The notes under the pieces: model-generated | What the model was told of the DNA's origin: nothing | The model's input: only the letters and a program-made list of their open reading frames with translations | Database searches by the model: none | In this document: in pieces, positions 18,465-26,869 of the stretch | How the letters are laid out: each line of letters opens with the position of its first letter | Position numbering within the stretch: the stretch's first letter is position 1 | Program-made: the position numbers and the translations under genes | Assembly: GCA_002294185.1 (NCBI GenBank) | Contig: DBFD01000041.1 | Span: 11,308 to 68,168 of the forward strand | Direction of reading: 5' to 3' | DNA length: 56,861 bases | Source of the DNA: Paracoccus sp. UBA889 | GTDB lineage: Bacteria > Pseudomonadota > Alphaproteobacteria > Rhodobacterales > Rhodobacteraceae

Positions 18465-18493
18465 TTGATTAATCAGGACCGCTTGGCTAGCCA
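18465..18493 (+). promoter_or_regulatory. Likely tRNA-Leu promoter
   Basis: TTGATT (18465-18470), exactly 17 bases, then TAGCCA (18488-18493) inside GGCTAGCC. The expected start near 18500 leaves about ten bases before the mature tRNA 5' end. Confidence 0.5.
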
Positions 18494-18510
18494 CGGCCGA
18501 CGGTGCCGAT

Positions 18511-18595
18511 GCGGGCGTGGTGGAACGGTAGACACAAGCGACTTAAAATCGCTAGAGCCTGGCTCGTGCGGGTTCGATTCCCGCCGCCCGCACCA
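18511..18595 (+). tRNA. tRNA-Leu (anticodon TAA)
   Basis: This 85-base type II tRNA has the acceptor arm GCGGGCG/CGCCCGC and the anticodon stem AGCGA/TCGCT around the loop CTTAAAA, so the anticodon is TAA, reading UUA. The long variable arm contains GAGCCTGGCTCG. The T loop GGTTCGATTCC is present and CCA is encoded. UUA is a rare codon in a high-G+C genome, so this is a low-demand tRNA. Confidence 0.97.
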
Positions 18596-18610
18596 AGGCA
18601 GCCAATGAAT

Positions 18611-18647
18611 ACGCCCGCCGGATGATCGGCGGGCGTTCGCTGTTTTT
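18611..18647 (+). terminator. Rho-independent terminator after tRNA-Leu
   Basis: ACGCCCGCCG (18611-18620) pairs perfectly with CGGCGGGCGT (18627-18636) around GATGAT. A TTTTT run comes six bases later (18643-18647). It ends the tRNA-Leu transcript ahead of the opposing VPLPA-CTERM gene. Confidence 0.8.
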
Positions 18648-18663
18648 CGGGATCGTGGCAGGC

Positions 18664-19308
18664 TCAGGCGGCCTTCTTGCGGCGGCGCGACGCAAAAGCG
18701 CCACTTCCGGCAAGCGCACCGCCCAGAAGCAGCAGCGAGCCCGGCAGCGGCACCGGCGCAATCGACACATTGTCGACGAAACCGCCGAGGCTGTTGCTGA
18801 GACCGCCGGCAAAGAAGGACAGGCGCAGCACCTCGCCGGCGTCCACGGTGAACGACTTCGTCACCTGCGTCCATGTCGCGGGGGATTGATAGACGGCATC
18901 GATCAGGCCATCGACCTTGTCGCCCAGACTGTATCCGATGCCATTGTCGTTCTGGGTCGCGGTGCGCGGCGAATAGAAGAACGACAGAAGATAGGAACCG
19001 GCGCTGGCGAAGGTGATGTCCTGATACATGGACGAGTTGGAATCGCTGTCCAGCTCGACATACCAGTTGCCATCCTGCGCGTCATGCGTGCCCAGCGTGG
19101 CATTGTTCTGCAGTTCGATTCCGGCCCCGTCGCCGCGGGTCCATCCGGGAATCGCATCATAGACGCCGTAGCCGCCCCTGTTGGTGCCGCCCCCGGCCAG
19201 GCCCGCGACGTCTTCGAAACTGCCGTTCTGGACAATCGTGGCGGCAGAGGCGGCACCGCCTGACAGCATGGCCACGACAAGACCGGCGGAAATGGTTCTG
19301 ATCGACAT
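18664..19308 (-). CDS. VPLPA-CTERM sorting-domain protein with CBM/DUF642-like beta domain
   Basis: This 214-residue exported protein has a signal peptide of about 24 residues ending in ASAA. The central beta-sandwich contains NGSFEDV, IPGWT, YVELDS and SYLLSFFYSPR, similar in layout to DUF642 or galactose-binding-like modules. The C-terminus VPLPGSLLLLGGALAG followed by ASRRRKKAA is a VPLPA-type sorting signal: motif, membrane helix and basic tail. Such proteins are handled by exosortase/archaeosortase-like enzymes and end at the cell surface or in exopolysaccharide. AGGA eight bases before ATG 19308 decides the start over 19317. No exosortase is nearby. Confidence 0.8.
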   Translation of the reverse strand: MSIRTISAGLVVAMLSGGAASAATIVQNGSFEDVAGLAGGGTNRGGYGVYDAIPGWTRGDGAGIELQNNATLGTHDAQDGNWYVELDSDSNSSMYQDITFASAGSYLLSFFYSPRTATQNDNGIGYSLGDKVDGLIDAVYQSPATWTQVTKSFTVDAGEVLRLSFFAGGLSNSLGGFVDNVSIAPVPLPGSLLLLGGALAGSGAFASRRRKKAA

Positions 19309-19541
19309 GGTAATCATCCTACTGGGTCAAATGGTGAAAGCAGAGCGGCAACATGCCGCAGGCTTCACGGGAATGTTAACCTTTTCCGAATTGTTAGGAA
19401 AGTGGCAAATCACGCCATAAACGGCATGTCCAACCGAAATCCGGCTGGATCGCGCGGCGCGGGGAATCTGCGAAACGGCTCTCGGCACGAGGTCGGAGCA
19501 ACCGGATTACGGCCCTGCCCGACCTGATCCGGGCGGATTTC

Positions 19542-19617
19542 TGGTGCCGGTGAAGGGACTCGAACCCCCGACCCCATCATTACGAATGACGTGCTCTACC
19601 AGCTGAGCTACACCGGC
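19542..19617 (-). tRNA. tRNA-Thr (anticodon CGT)
   Basis: This 76-base tRNA has the acceptor stem GCCGGTG/CACCGGC, the D arm GCTC/GAGC and the anticodon stem CGTCA/TGATG with the loop TTCGTAA, so the anticodon is CGT, reading ACG. The T arm GGGGGTTCGAGTCCCTT is present and CCA is encoded. It lies between the hemY stop and the VPLPA-CTERM gene on the same strand. Confidence 0.97.
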
Positions 19618-19663
19618 ATCTGGTGGCGGGCCGGATAGCAGGTTCCGACGGGGCGCGAAAGAG

Positions 19664-19687
19664 GGGCGGCGCGTTTTTTCGCCGCCC
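19664..19687 (-). terminator. Hairpin downstream of hemY
   Basis: GGGCGGCG (19664-19671) pairs with CGCCGCCC (19680-19687) in an 8-bp stem. In the hemY direction the loop is A-rich and the tail reads CTCTTTCG, so the U-run is weak. It sits between the hemY stop and tRNA-Thr. Confidence 0.5.
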
Positions 19688-19704
19688 ATCCTCGGGCCAT
19701 CGAA

Positions 19705-21423
19705 TCAGCTTTTGCGAACCGGCCGCTCCTCGGTCCATTCCGCGTCCTCGGGCGGCTCGACATCGGGCCTGACGGGTTCGCGATCGGCATCCCGACCGGG
19801 GGCAGCCGTCTTCGCGGCCGCCGGCGCCGGTCCGTCGGCATTGACCGTGCTGACCGGCCCGACCTCGACGTAATCGCTTTCGCGCGGCACCATTCCCGGC
19901 GCCACGTCAGCGACCTCGGTGCGCTTCGGTCTGGGCGACATGACGGCGGCGCCCTGATCGGCGGCGGGGGCAGAGGGTTCGTCGATCTGCGCCCCGGCCA
20001 GGGGGGCGGCGGGGTCCGGCGTTTCGGGCTGCGGCTTTGGCGCGCCGACCAGAAGCGGCAGCATCTCGGCCCCGGAACCGGGCGAAACGCCCCGATCGCG
20101 GTCATCCGGCTCGCGCCAGGTCAGCGTGTCGAAACCGCCGCAACTGTCGCAGGTCGGCGCCCAGTCGCGCATCACGTTGTGACACTTGTCGCAGACCCAT
20201 TGCGGCCCGCGCGAGGCGGTCAGCGCCCGCGCCAGCCAGCCCCGAACCACGCTGTCATCGGCGCCCTCGCCGCGTTCGACCGCAGCCATGATCGACAGGG
20301 TGCGCACTGTGGGGTGGACCTCGGCCAGATCGCCAAGGGCCCGCCGCGCGCCCGGAAAATCCTCGGCCGACAGCAGCAATTCGGCCTTCAGAAGTCGCGA
20401 TTCCTCGTGATCGGGGTTCTTCCCGATCAGCCGCTCGAACCGTTTCAGCCGGGCGGCAGCCGTCTCGTCGGGGGCAATTTCTGCATAGGTGGCGGCGATG
20501 TCGGGATGCGGCCTGACCGACCAGGTCTTTTCCAGCACGCGCGCGGCATTGCGGCCGTCCTTCTGCGCGATATAGCTGCGCGCGGCCAGCACAGCGGCCG
20601 GGATCAGGTCGGGCGAGGCCCTGTTGGCCGAGATCGCCGCCTCGCGGGCGCTGATCGAATTGCCCTGTGCCAGCACCGCACTGGCCTCTTGCAGCGCCAT
20701 AACCGCATCGCGGCGGATATGCACGTCCTGAGGCAATTCGCCTTGGCGGCGCTTTTCCTTCAGCATCAGGCGCGCGCCCTTCCAGTCGCCCTGCTTCATC
20801 TCCAGGTCCAGCAGCGTATCCTGGATTTCCTTGTGCCGCGGTTTCAGGGCATAGGCTTTCTGCGCCAGCAGCATCGCGGTCGCCGTATCGCCCTCGTCCA
20901 GCTTCTGCCGCATCAGTCCGCGAACGCCGACAAAGCGGGTGCGGTCGTCGCCCAGCAACTTGCGATAGGCGCGCTCGGCGCGGGCGCGATCACCCGCAAC
21001 GTCGGCCGCCTGCGCCGAAAGAAGATCGGTCAGATGCGGCTGGTCCAGATATTTCGCGGCTTTCGCGGCCTTGGCCTGCGCCAGCTTCCCCTCGCCCGAG
21101 GCGACGGCCAGCATCCCCTCGCCAAGCGCGGCATAACCCCTGCGTTCGCGCGAGCGGTCGAAATAGCGGCTGATCGCCGTCTCGTCCCCCGCCAGGAAAC
21201 GCAGGAAGGCCAGCACCAGGCCAAGCAGCCTGAACAGGATCCAGGCCGTGATCATCAGCAGGATCAGCGCGATCAGCGCCTTGAGGGGCGTCAGGGCATA
21301 TTCCCTGCCGCCATATTCCAGCAACAGTGTCTGGCCGGTATCGGACAACTGGATCGCACCAAGCGCGACCGCCAGCACCACCGCGAAGAAGAACAGGATT
21401 TTCAGCAGGGACAGGATCATCAC
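19705..21423 (-). CDS. hemY: HemY-type TPR membrane protein
   Basis: This 572-residue protein has two N-terminal membrane helices (about 5-25 and 45-75). A long TPR-like helical region runs from about 95 to 400, followed by a rubredoxin-like zinc knuckle CDKCHNVMRDWAPTCDSC and a Pro/Ala-rich acidic tail. This matches the HemY (not protoporphyrinogen oxidase) proteins found with hemD in proteobacteria; their exact role in haem metabolism is unsettled. The gene sits in the block hemD-mic60-hemY, six bases after the mic60 stop. Confidence 0.9.
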   Translation of the reverse strand: MMILSLLKILFFFAVVLAVALGAIQLSDTGQTLLLEYGGREYALTPLKALIALILLMITAWILFRLLGLVLAFLRFLAGDETAISRYFDRSRERRGYAALGEGMLAVASGEGKLAQAKAAKAAKYLDQPHLTDLLSAQAADVAGDRARAERAYRKLLGDDRTRFVGVRGLMRQKLDEGDTATAMLLAQKAYALKPRHKEIQDTLLDLEMKQGDWKGARLMLKEKRRQGELPQDVHIRRDAVMALQEASAVLAQGNSISAREAAISANRASPDLIPAAVLAARSYIAQKDGRNAARVLEKTWSVRPHPDIAATYAEIAPDETAAARLKRFERLIGKNPDHEESRLLKAELLLSAEDFPGARRALGDLAEVHPTVRTLSIMAAVERGEGADDSVVRGWLARALTASRGPQWVCDKCHNVMRDWAPTCDSCGGFDTLTWREPDDRDRGVSPGSGAEMLPLLVGAPKPQPETPDPAAPLAGAQIDEPSAPAADQGAAVMSPRPKRTEVADVAPGMVPRESDYVEVGPVSTVNADGPAPAAAKTAAPGRDADREPVRPDVEPPEDAEWTEERPVRKS

Positions 21424-21429
21424 GGTTCC

Positions 21430-22788
21430 TCAGTTCGACGGCGCGGACAGAGCGTTCAACGCGGCCTTGGCATCGGCATAGGTTTGCGCGCGCGTCAGCC
21501 AGCCGGCCATCGCGGGTGCGGATTTCGCCGATTCGGGCAAAGCCGCCATCTCGGTCAGGGCGGCGTCGATGCGGCCCTTCTCGACCTCGGCATTCGCGCG
21601 CGAAAGGATCGCATCGGGATCGTCGCCCGCGCGCGGCGCGACCGAACGCGCGCCGGTCTGCGCCCTGAAGAAACGGGTCAGCGCATTGCCGCCATCGGCA
21701 CCGGCTTCGCGCAGGCTGTCGCGCAGCGCAGCGCGCGCGGCCTGCGGAAAATCGGACTGAAGACTGACGAGACTGGGCACCTCGCGGGTCAGCGGCTCGG
21801 GCGCATCCATCCCCGCACCCTCCAGCGTTTGCCGCGCCTCGTCCGGCGTGACGCCGCGGTCCAGAGCCGCCTGCAGCGACGCGATCGCCGCGACCGCCTC
21901 GGCGCGTCTGGTGCTGTCGGTGGCGGCGGCCTGCATCTTCTCCGCCTCGCTCTGGGCGGCGGTGATCCGGGATTGCGCCTGTTCGGCGGCGGCCTGAATT
22001 TGCCCTTCCAGCGCCTGGGCCTGCGCGGCCAGATCCTGAATCCGCTGCGCCATGCCGGGATCCAGTGCCGGTCGCGCCGCCAGTTCATCGAGCCGCTGCG
22101 CCTGTTCGTCAAGCTGCTGTTGCAGGGCCTCGACAGCCGCCTGCGCATTCGTGTCGGGGGCGGGCGCAGCACTGGCCAGTTCGTCGCGCAGAGCCGCGAT
22201 TTCCGTACCGGCGGCCTCTTTCGCGGCGGCAACGGCCTCGGCGCGAATCGAGGCCGTATCGACGGCTTCAGCGGGCGTCTGCGGCCAGACCCAGATCGCG
22301 GCAAGCGCGCCGAGGGCGGCTGCGCAGGCCCCGCCCAGCAGCATTTGCCAGAACCCCGTCTTCCGGACGGTGACATTCTGCGTCGGGGTCGGGTCGGCCA
22401 CCGGCGTGTCGCGCAGGATCGCCTCGGGCGGCACATCCTTCAGCGCGCCGGTCGGACCCGGATCACTCTGTTTCCGCTTCGGCTGCGCAGCCGGAGTATC
22501 GGACGAGCCATCGCCGACAAGCTGCGAGGCAACCGGCCCGGCCGTGCTGCCAGCGGCGGCGGCGGACGATCCGTCCCCCTTGCCGGTGTCGGTGGATTTC
22601 AGCGTGCCGGGCGTCGCGGCGGCCTTGCGTGCGCTACCGGCCGCGCCGCCATCTGGCGTGTCGTCTGGCTTGTCGGCAGGCTGCGACGTCGCCGTGTCGG
22701 GGGTCTGATCGGGCTGTGATGTCTCTGCGGCCTTCCGGGTGCTGGGCTTGTCGGATTTCGTGGCTTTGGATTCTTCTGGTTTTTTCAC
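21430..22788 (-). CDS. Mitofilin/Mic60-like inner-membrane protein
   Basis: This 452-residue protein has a disordered Lys/Ser/Pro/Ala N-terminus (1-140), one membrane helix (about 145-168) and a long Ala/Gln/Glu-rich coiled coil (about 175-320). The C-terminal mitofilin-like region contains EVPSLVSLQSDFPQAARAALRDSL. This is the alphaproteobacterial Mic60 (COG4223), related to the mitochondrial protein that shapes crista junctions; bacterial forms can bend membranes. It lies between hemD and hemY, the arrangement known for this family. Confidence 0.9.
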   Translation of the reverse strand: MKKPEESKATKSDKPSTRKAAETSQPDQTPDTATSQPADKPDDTPDGGAAGSARKAAATPGTLKSTDTGKGDGSSAAAAGSTAGPVASQLVGDGSSDTPAAQPKRKQSDPGPTGALKDVPPEAILRDTPVADPTPTQNVTVRKTGFWQMLLGGACAAALGALAAIWVWPQTPAEAVDTASIRAEAVAAAKEAAGTEIAALRDELASAAPAPDTNAQAAVEALQQQLDEQAQRLDELAARPALDPGMAQRIQDLAAQAQALEGQIQAAAEQAQSRITAAQSEAEKMQAAATDSTRRAEAVAAIASLQAALDRGVTPDEARQTLEGAGMDAPEPLTREVPSLVSLQSDFPQAARAALRDSLREAGADGGNALTRFFRAQTGARSVAPRAGDDPDAILSRANAEVEKGRIDAALTEMAALPESAKSAPAMAGWLTRAQTYADAKAALNALSAPSN

Positions 22789-22886
22789 GTGTCGTCCCCG
22801 TCCTCGCGTGCCGCCCTGCCTGCCATCGGCGAAGCGTCGCCGCCAGAGTAATCAGCCGTGGCCCCCGGCTCAACCCGCCGTGAACA

Positions 22887-23552
22887 TCATAGTTCCGCGA
22901 TGCCGAGGCAGCGGATCGCCTGGACCATGCCCTCCTGCGTCGGCTGTTGCGCAATCGCCGACCCCGCCCGCGGTCCGTCCCAGGCCTGCATCACCGTCGC
23001 GCTGATCGCCACCGGCCACAACCGCGACATCGAACCACGGACCGCCGCAGCCGCCAGTGCGGCCGATCGTGCCGAGAAAAGCGGCAGCACCACATCACCG
23101 CCCCGCGCCAGAAGATCGCGCGCCTCATCCGTCAGATCGCAGCTTTTCTGTTCATAGACGACCATTCCCGGAACCGGCAATTCGCGGGCAAGGTGCCGGC
23201 CATGCGGATGCAGCAGCGGCGCCCCGCGCCACCTGGCGATCAGCGGCAGCAACCCCGCGGCATCGCCAGGCCCTTCGGTCACATCGAAACCCGCCTTCCG
23301 CGCGGCCTCTGCGGTCCGCCCGCCCACGCATAACGCCGCGCGGCCCGCGCCCGGCCCGGCCGCTGCGACCGCATGGGCCGAGGTAAACAGCAGCGCCCCG
23401 GCCGCGCGCAAGCGGGCGGCGTCGTGATCGACCGGAACGATCCGCAAGATGGGGGCGATCACCGCCTGCCAGCCCGGCAGCAGCCTCGCAAACCGCAGCG
23501 AATCCGCGCGCGGTCGGGTCAGAAGAAGCGTGGGCCGGATGCGCGCCGGCAT
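22887..23552 (-). CDS. hemD: uroporphyrinogen-III synthase
   Basis: This enzyme cyclises hydroxymethylbilane with inversion of ring D, giving uroporphyrinogen III for haem, cobalamin and bacteriochlorophyll. The 221-residue product has the weakly conserved HemD pattern: [13 protein letters not shown] at the start, [24 protein letters not shown] in the middle and [10 protein letters not shown] later. ATG 23552 is preferred; an in-frame TTG at 23558 adds two residues. It is divergent from tsaD with only 65 bases between start codons, and its start codon touches the tsaD -35 box. Confidence 0.88.
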   Translation of the reverse strand: MPARIRPTLLLTRPRADSLRFARLLPGWQAVIAPILRIVPVDHDAARLRAAGALLFTSAHAVAAAGPGAGRAALCVGGRTAEAARKAGFDVTEGPGDAAGLLPLIARWRGAPLLHPHGRHLARELPVPGMVVYEQKSCDLTDEARDLLARGGDVVLPLFSARSAALAAAAVRGSMSRLWPVAISATVMQAWDGPRAGSAIAQQPTQEGMVQAIRCLGIAEL

Positions 23553-23580
23553 TGGCAACCCCTCTGGTCGGTGCTAGGCC
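23552..23580 (+). promoter_or_regulatory. Likely tsaD promoter
   Basis: TTGGCA (23552-23557), 17 bases, TAGGCC (23575-23580) within GTGCTAGGCC. The -35 matches consensus at five of six positions. The leader would be about 30 bases. The -35 overlaps the opposing hemD start codon, so the two promoters must lie back to back. Confidence 0.5.
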
Positions 23581-23617
23581 AGCAGGCGTAAGCGTCATTT
23601 CCCCGCCCGGCAAGAGC

Positions 23618-24685
23618 ATGGACGACCTGATTTTTCTCGGCATCGAAAGCAGCTGCGACGACACCGCCGCCGCGATCGTGACCGGCGACCGGCGCATCCT
23701 GTCCTCGATCGTCAGCAGCCAGACCGCCCTGCACGCGGATTTCGGCGGCGTCGTTCCCGAAATCGCCGCGCGCGCCCATGCCGAACGGCTGGATCTGGTG
23801 GTGGAACAGGCGCTGGCCCGATCCCGCCTTGGCCTGCGCGATCTGTCCGGCGTCGCCGTGACCGCCGGGCCGGGCCTGATCGGCGGCGTGATGGCCGGTG
23901 TCATGTGCGCCAAGGGCATCGTCGCGGGGGCGGGTCTGCCGCTGGTCGGCGTGAACCATCTGGCCGGCCACGCCCTGACCCCGCGCCTGACCGACGGCGT
24001 GGACTTTCCCTATCTGATGCTGCTGGTATCGGGCGGACATTGCCAGTTCCTGCTCGTCAAGGGACCACAGGATTTCACCCGTCTGGGCGGCACCATCGAC
24101 GACGCGCCGGGCGAGGCCTTCGACAAGCTGGCCAGGCTCTTGGCCCTTCCCCAGCCCGGCGGACCCTCGGTCGAGGCCGAGGCAGCCCTGGGCGATCCTG
24201 ACCGCTTCGATCTGCCCCGACCGCTGCTGGACCGGCCGGGCTGCGACCTGTCCTTCTCGGGGTTGAAGACCGCCGCCCTGCGTCTGCGCGACGGTCTGAT
24301 CGGCGAACAGGGCGGGCTGCGGCAAACGGACCGCAGCGACCTTTGCGCCGCCTTTCAACAGGCCGTCACCGAGACCCTGGCCGAAAAGGCCCGCCGCGCG
24401 CTGTCGGTCAGCCCGGTTCCGTTGCTGGCGGTGGCCGGCGGTGTCGCCGCGAACGGCGCGATCCGCGCCGCGCTGGAACGGACCGCGCTCGAGGCAGGCG
24501 CACGTTTCCTGGCCCCGCCGCTGCGGCTTTGCACCGACAATGGCGCCATGATCGCCTGGGCGGGGATCGAGCAGTTCCGGCTGGGCCAGCGCGACGGCAT
24601 GGACCTTGCCGCCCGGCCTCGCTGGCCCCTGGACCCTGCGGCGGCACCGATGCTGGGCGGCGGCAGGAAAGGCGCCAAGGCATGA
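23618..24685 (+). CDS. tsaD: tRNA N6-threonylcarbamoyladenosine transferase TsaD
   Basis: TsaD transfers the threonylcarbamoyl group from TC-AMP to A37 of ANN-reading tRNAs, with TsaB and TsaE. The 355-residue product has the ASKHA fold. SSCDDT is at 11-16, the metal ligands are His114 and His118 in HLAGH, and GGHCQ and [11 protein letters not shown] are conserved. ATG 23618 gives the normal N-terminus. TsaB is encoded in this window at 32961. The gpsA start overlaps its stop by four bases, beginning the operon tsaD-gpsA-yciI-EVE. Confidence 0.96.
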   Translation: MDDLIFLGIESSCDDTAAAIVTGDRRILSSIVSSQTALHADFGGVVPEIAARAHAERLDLVVEQALARSRLGLRDLSGVAVTAGPGLIGGVMAGVMCAKGIVAGAGLPLVGVNHLAGHALTPRLTDGVDFPYLMLLVSGGHCQFLLVKGPQDFTRLGGTIDDAPGEAFDKLARLLALPQPGGPSVEAEAALGDPDRFDLPRPLLDRPGCDLSFSGLKTAALRLRDGLIGEQGGLRQTDRSDLCAAFQQAVTETLAEKARRALSVSPVPLLAVAGGVAANGAIRAALERTALEAGARFLAPPLRLCTDNGAMIAWAGIEQFRLGQRDGMDLAARPRWPLDPAAAPMLGGGRKGAKA

Positions 24686-25623
24686 AGGTGTCGATCCTCG
24701 GCGCGGGCGCCTTTGGCACGGCGCTGGCGGTGGCGCTGTCGGCGAATGGCCCGGTCGTCCTGTGGGGCCGTGATACCCGATGGCGGTGCGAAAACCCCAG
24801 ATTGCCGGGGGTCAGCCTGCCCGAGGCCGTCACCGTCACCGATGATCTGGCGTGCGCCCTGGGCGCCCGGACCGTGCTGCTGGCCCTGCCCGCGCAGGCA
24901 TTGCGCCCGTTCATGGCCGATCACGGCGCCGCGCTGGACGGCAGGATGCTGGTCAACACTGCCAAGGGAATCGACCTCGACCGGCTGACCGGCCCCTCGC
25001 GCATCATCGCGGATGCCTGTCCTGCCAGCACCGTCGCGACGCTGACCGGGCCCTCTTTCGCGGCCGATATCGCGCGCGGGCTGCCCACGGCGCTGACGCT
25101 GGCCTGCCCCCGCGACTCTGCGGGCGCGGAATTGCAGCGGGCGCTGTCCACCCGCGTCCTGCGCCTCTATCGCAGTGCCGACCTGACCGGTGCCGAACTG
25201 GGCGGGGCGCTGAAGAACGTGGTTGCCATCGCCGCGGGCGTGGTAATCGGGGCGGGTCTTGGCGACAGCGCCCGCGCGGCCATCGTCACACGCGGCTTTG
25301 CCGAAATGACCCGCTTTGCCACCGCCCTCGGCGCCCGCTCCGAGACGCTGACCGGCCTGTCCGGACTGGGCGACCTGATCCTGACCTGCACATCGCCGCA
25401 ATCGCGCAACTTCCGCTTTGGTCAGGCGATGGGACGCGGCGAGGATTTCGATCCGACGATTACCGTCGAAGGTGCCGCCACCGCCCGCGCGGTCTCGGCC
25501 CTTGCCTCTCGCGAGGGAACCGACATGCCCATCGCCGGCATGGTCGCGGCCCTTGCCAGCGGCGCCGTATCGGTCGAAAAGGCCGCCGATATCCTGATGA
25601 ACCGACCGTTGAAGGAGGAATGA
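24682..25623 (+). CDS. gpsA: glycerol-3-phosphate dehydrogenase [NAD(P)+]
   Basis: This enzyme reduces dihydroxyacetone phosphate to sn-glycerol-3-phosphate for phospholipid synthesis. The 313-residue product has the N-terminal dinucleotide loop GAGAFG (7-12), [13 protein letters not shown], and the catalytic-lysine region [13 protein letters not shown], then [14 protein letters not shown] 24682 overlaps the tsaD stop. A TGATG junction couples it to the YciI-like gene downstream. tsaD-gpsA linkage is common in alphaproteobacteria. Confidence 0.96.
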   Translation: MKVSILGAGAFGTALAVALSANGPVVLWGRDTRWRCENPRLPGVSLPEAVTVTDDLACALGARTVLLALPAQALRPFMADHGAALDGRMLVNTAKGIDLDRLTGPSRIIADACPASTVATLTGPSFAADIARGLPTALTLACPRDSAGAELQRALSTRVLRLYRSADLTGAELGGALKNVVAIAAGVVIGAGLGDSARAAIVTRGFAEMTRFATALGARSETLTGLSGLGDLILTCTSPQSRNFRFGQAMGRGEDFDPTITVEGAATARAVSALASREGTDMPIAGMVAALASGAVSVEKAADILMNRPLKEE

Positions 25624-25895
25624 TGCCCCTGTTCGCCGTCATCTGCCGCGACAAGCCCGGCCAGTTGCAGACCCGACTGGACAGCCGCCAGGCCCACCTG
25701 GGCTTCATCCGCGATTCGGGCATCGTCCGCATGGCCGGTCCGCTGATCGAAAATGGCGACATGTGCGGTTCGCTGATCGTGCTGGAGGCCCGCGATCTGG
25801 ACGCCGCGCGCGACTGGGCCGCGCGCGATCCCTACAAGAAGGCGGGTCTTTTCCACAGCGTGGACGTGACCGAATGGAACAAGGTGATCGGTTGA
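25623..25895 (+). CDS. YciI family protein
   Basis: This 90-residue protein has the ferredoxin-like YciI fold: FAVICRDKPGQLQTRLDSR, AHLGFI with the conserved His, AGPL, GSLIVLEARDLDAA and DPYKKAGLF. Members of this family resemble dimeric alpha-beta barrels and include small dehydrochlorinase- or muconolactone-isomerase-like enzymes, but most are uncharacterised. It overlaps gpsA by one base and is followed by the EVE-domain gene at another TGATG junction, so all are translationally coupled. Confidence 0.88.
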   Translation: MPLFAVICRDKPGQLQTRLDSRQAHLGFIRDSGIVRMAGPLIENGDMCGSLIVLEARDLDAARDWAARDPYKKAGLFHSVDVTEWNKVIG

Positions 25896-26308
25896 TGCAA
25901 TACTGGCTGTTCAAATCCGAACCCGACGTGTTCGGATGGGACGACCTGGTCGCCAGGGGCGAGGCGGGCGAGGAATGGGACGGTGTGCGCAACTATCAGG
26001 CGCGCAACAACATGCGCGAGATGAAGAAGGGCGATCGGGGGCTGTTCTATCATTCGAATGTCGGAAAAGAGGCCGTCGGAATCGTCGAGATCGTCGCCGA
26101 GGCCCACCCCGACAGCACCACCGATGACGCCCGCTGGGAATGCGTGGACGTGAAGGCGGTCGAGAGACTGCCCAGACCCGTCCCGCTGGCCGTGGTCAAG
26201 GCCGAGCCGCGATTGAAGGACATGGCCCTGGCGGGCAACAGCCGCCTGTCGGTCCAGCCCGTCACCGAGGCCGAGTGGGCCGTGATGATGGAACTTGCCG
26301 GCCGCTGA
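25895..26308 (+). CDS. EVE domain protein
   Basis: This 137-residue protein has the EVE (PUA-like) fold seen in thymocyte nuclear protein 1. It begins MQYWLFKSEPDVFGWDDL and continues with WDGVRNYQARNNMREMKKGD, LFYHSN and VGIVEIVAEAHPDST. EVE domains bind modified bases in DNA or RNA, and in bacteria often accompany restriction or modification systems; this copy is the common stand-alone housekeeping form. It is last in the tsaD operon, and a perfect 10-bp hairpin follows at 26390. Confidence 0.92.
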   Translation: MQYWLFKSEPDVFGWDDLVARGEAGEEWDGVRNYQARNNMREMKKGDRGLFYHSNVGKEAVGIVEIVAEAHPDSTTDDARWECVDVKAVERLPRPVPLAVVKAEPRLKDMALAGNSRLSVQPVTEAEWAVMMELAGR

Positions 26309-26389
26309 TGACGCATCCCGGCGCCAGCCCGCAGCCCTGGCCAGCCGCCCGTGCCGCATCCGCCGGCCGGAAAGCAGCCGCGAAGCCAT

Positions 26390-26428
26390 GAGGGGTTCCA
26401 GCGCAGGCGAACGCCGGAACCCCTCTTT
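26390..26428 (+). terminator. Terminator of the tsaD-gpsA-yciI-EVE operon
   Basis: GAGGGGTTCC (26390-26399) pairs perfectly with GGAACCCCTC (26416-26425), followed by TTT. The 16-base loop can add an inner GCG/CGC pairing. Confidence 0.7.
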
Positions 26429-26564
26429 CCCGGCAAGCGCAGCGCCACACCATCGCGCGCCCCACGGGATCAGGATCCGGCCTTCTGGCCGTGTCGCGCC
26501 ACTGATAGCCCGGCAGGCCGCGGCAAGGCAAAGCCCGATTGCCCTGCATTTTAGCCGAACCCGC

Positions 26565-26593
26565 TTCATCTCCTCTGCGGGCCGCGCTAGGTT
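26565..26593 (+). promoter_or_regulatory. Likely promoter of DUF4170-waaA-lpxK
   Basis: TTCATC (26565-26570), 17 bases, TAGGTT (26588-26593) within GCGCTAGGTT. The leader to ATG 26624 would be about 24 bases and carries AAGGAGGT. Confidence 0.4.
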
Positions 26594-26623
26594 CGGACAT
26601 TCCGGTCACGACAAGGAGGTCTC

Positions 26624-26869
26624 ATGGTCCAGCGTCTTCATCTCGTCTTTGGCGGCGAACTGATCGACCCGCAAAGCACGCAGTTCCGCGACACCGACGA
26701 CATTCACGTCGTCGGCATCTTTCCGAACTACGAACGCGCCTACAACGCCTGGAAAGCCGAGGCTCAGCGCACCGTGGACAGCGCCGAGACACGCTATTTC
26801 ATCGCCCATCTGCACCGGCTTCGCGACGAGGAAACGCCGGTCAGCCCGACCGAGGAACTTGGCGGCTGA
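26624..26869 (+). CDS. DUF4170 domain protein
   Basis: This 81-residue protein has the DUF4170 pattern HLVFGGELIDPQ, FRDTDDIHVVGIFPNYERAYNAWKA and RYFIAHLHRL. This small alphaproteobacterial family of unknown function is regularly found in front of KDO transferase and lpxK. A perfect AAGGAGGT lies close to the ATG, so translation is probably strong. The waaA ATG overlaps its stop by one base. The conserved link to lipid A genes suggests an accessory or regulatory role in lipopolysaccharide assembly, which is inference. Confidence 0.88.
   Translation: MVQRLHLVFGGELIDPQSTQFRDTDDIHVVGIFPNYERAYNAWKAEAQRTVDSAETRYFIAHLHRLRDEETPVSPTEELGG

Larger units (their letters stand above)
26309..26623. other. 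Intergenic region between the EVE gene and DUF4170
   Basis: These 315 bases contain the operon terminator (26390-26428), a likely promoter (26565-26593) and the unusually perfect ribosome-binding sequence AAGGAGGT (26613-26620) for the DUF4170 gene. I see no ORF worth calling. Confidence 0.6.

Noticed and set aside
18596-18663. Integration scar at the 3' end of tRNA-Leu
   Set aside because: The bases after the tRNA are a perfect terminator hairpin and then the end of a native gene; no duplicated tRNA tail is present.
20179-22719. 846-codon plus-strand ORF across hemY and mic60
   Set aside because: It is antisense to two well-recognised genes and is rich in Arg, Gln and Gly with no domain; a G+C-rich shadow frame.
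26309-26623. Small ORFs between the EVE and DUF4170 genes
   Set aside because: They are short, Arg/Pro-rich and overlap the terminator and promoter; no ribosome-binding site supports them.
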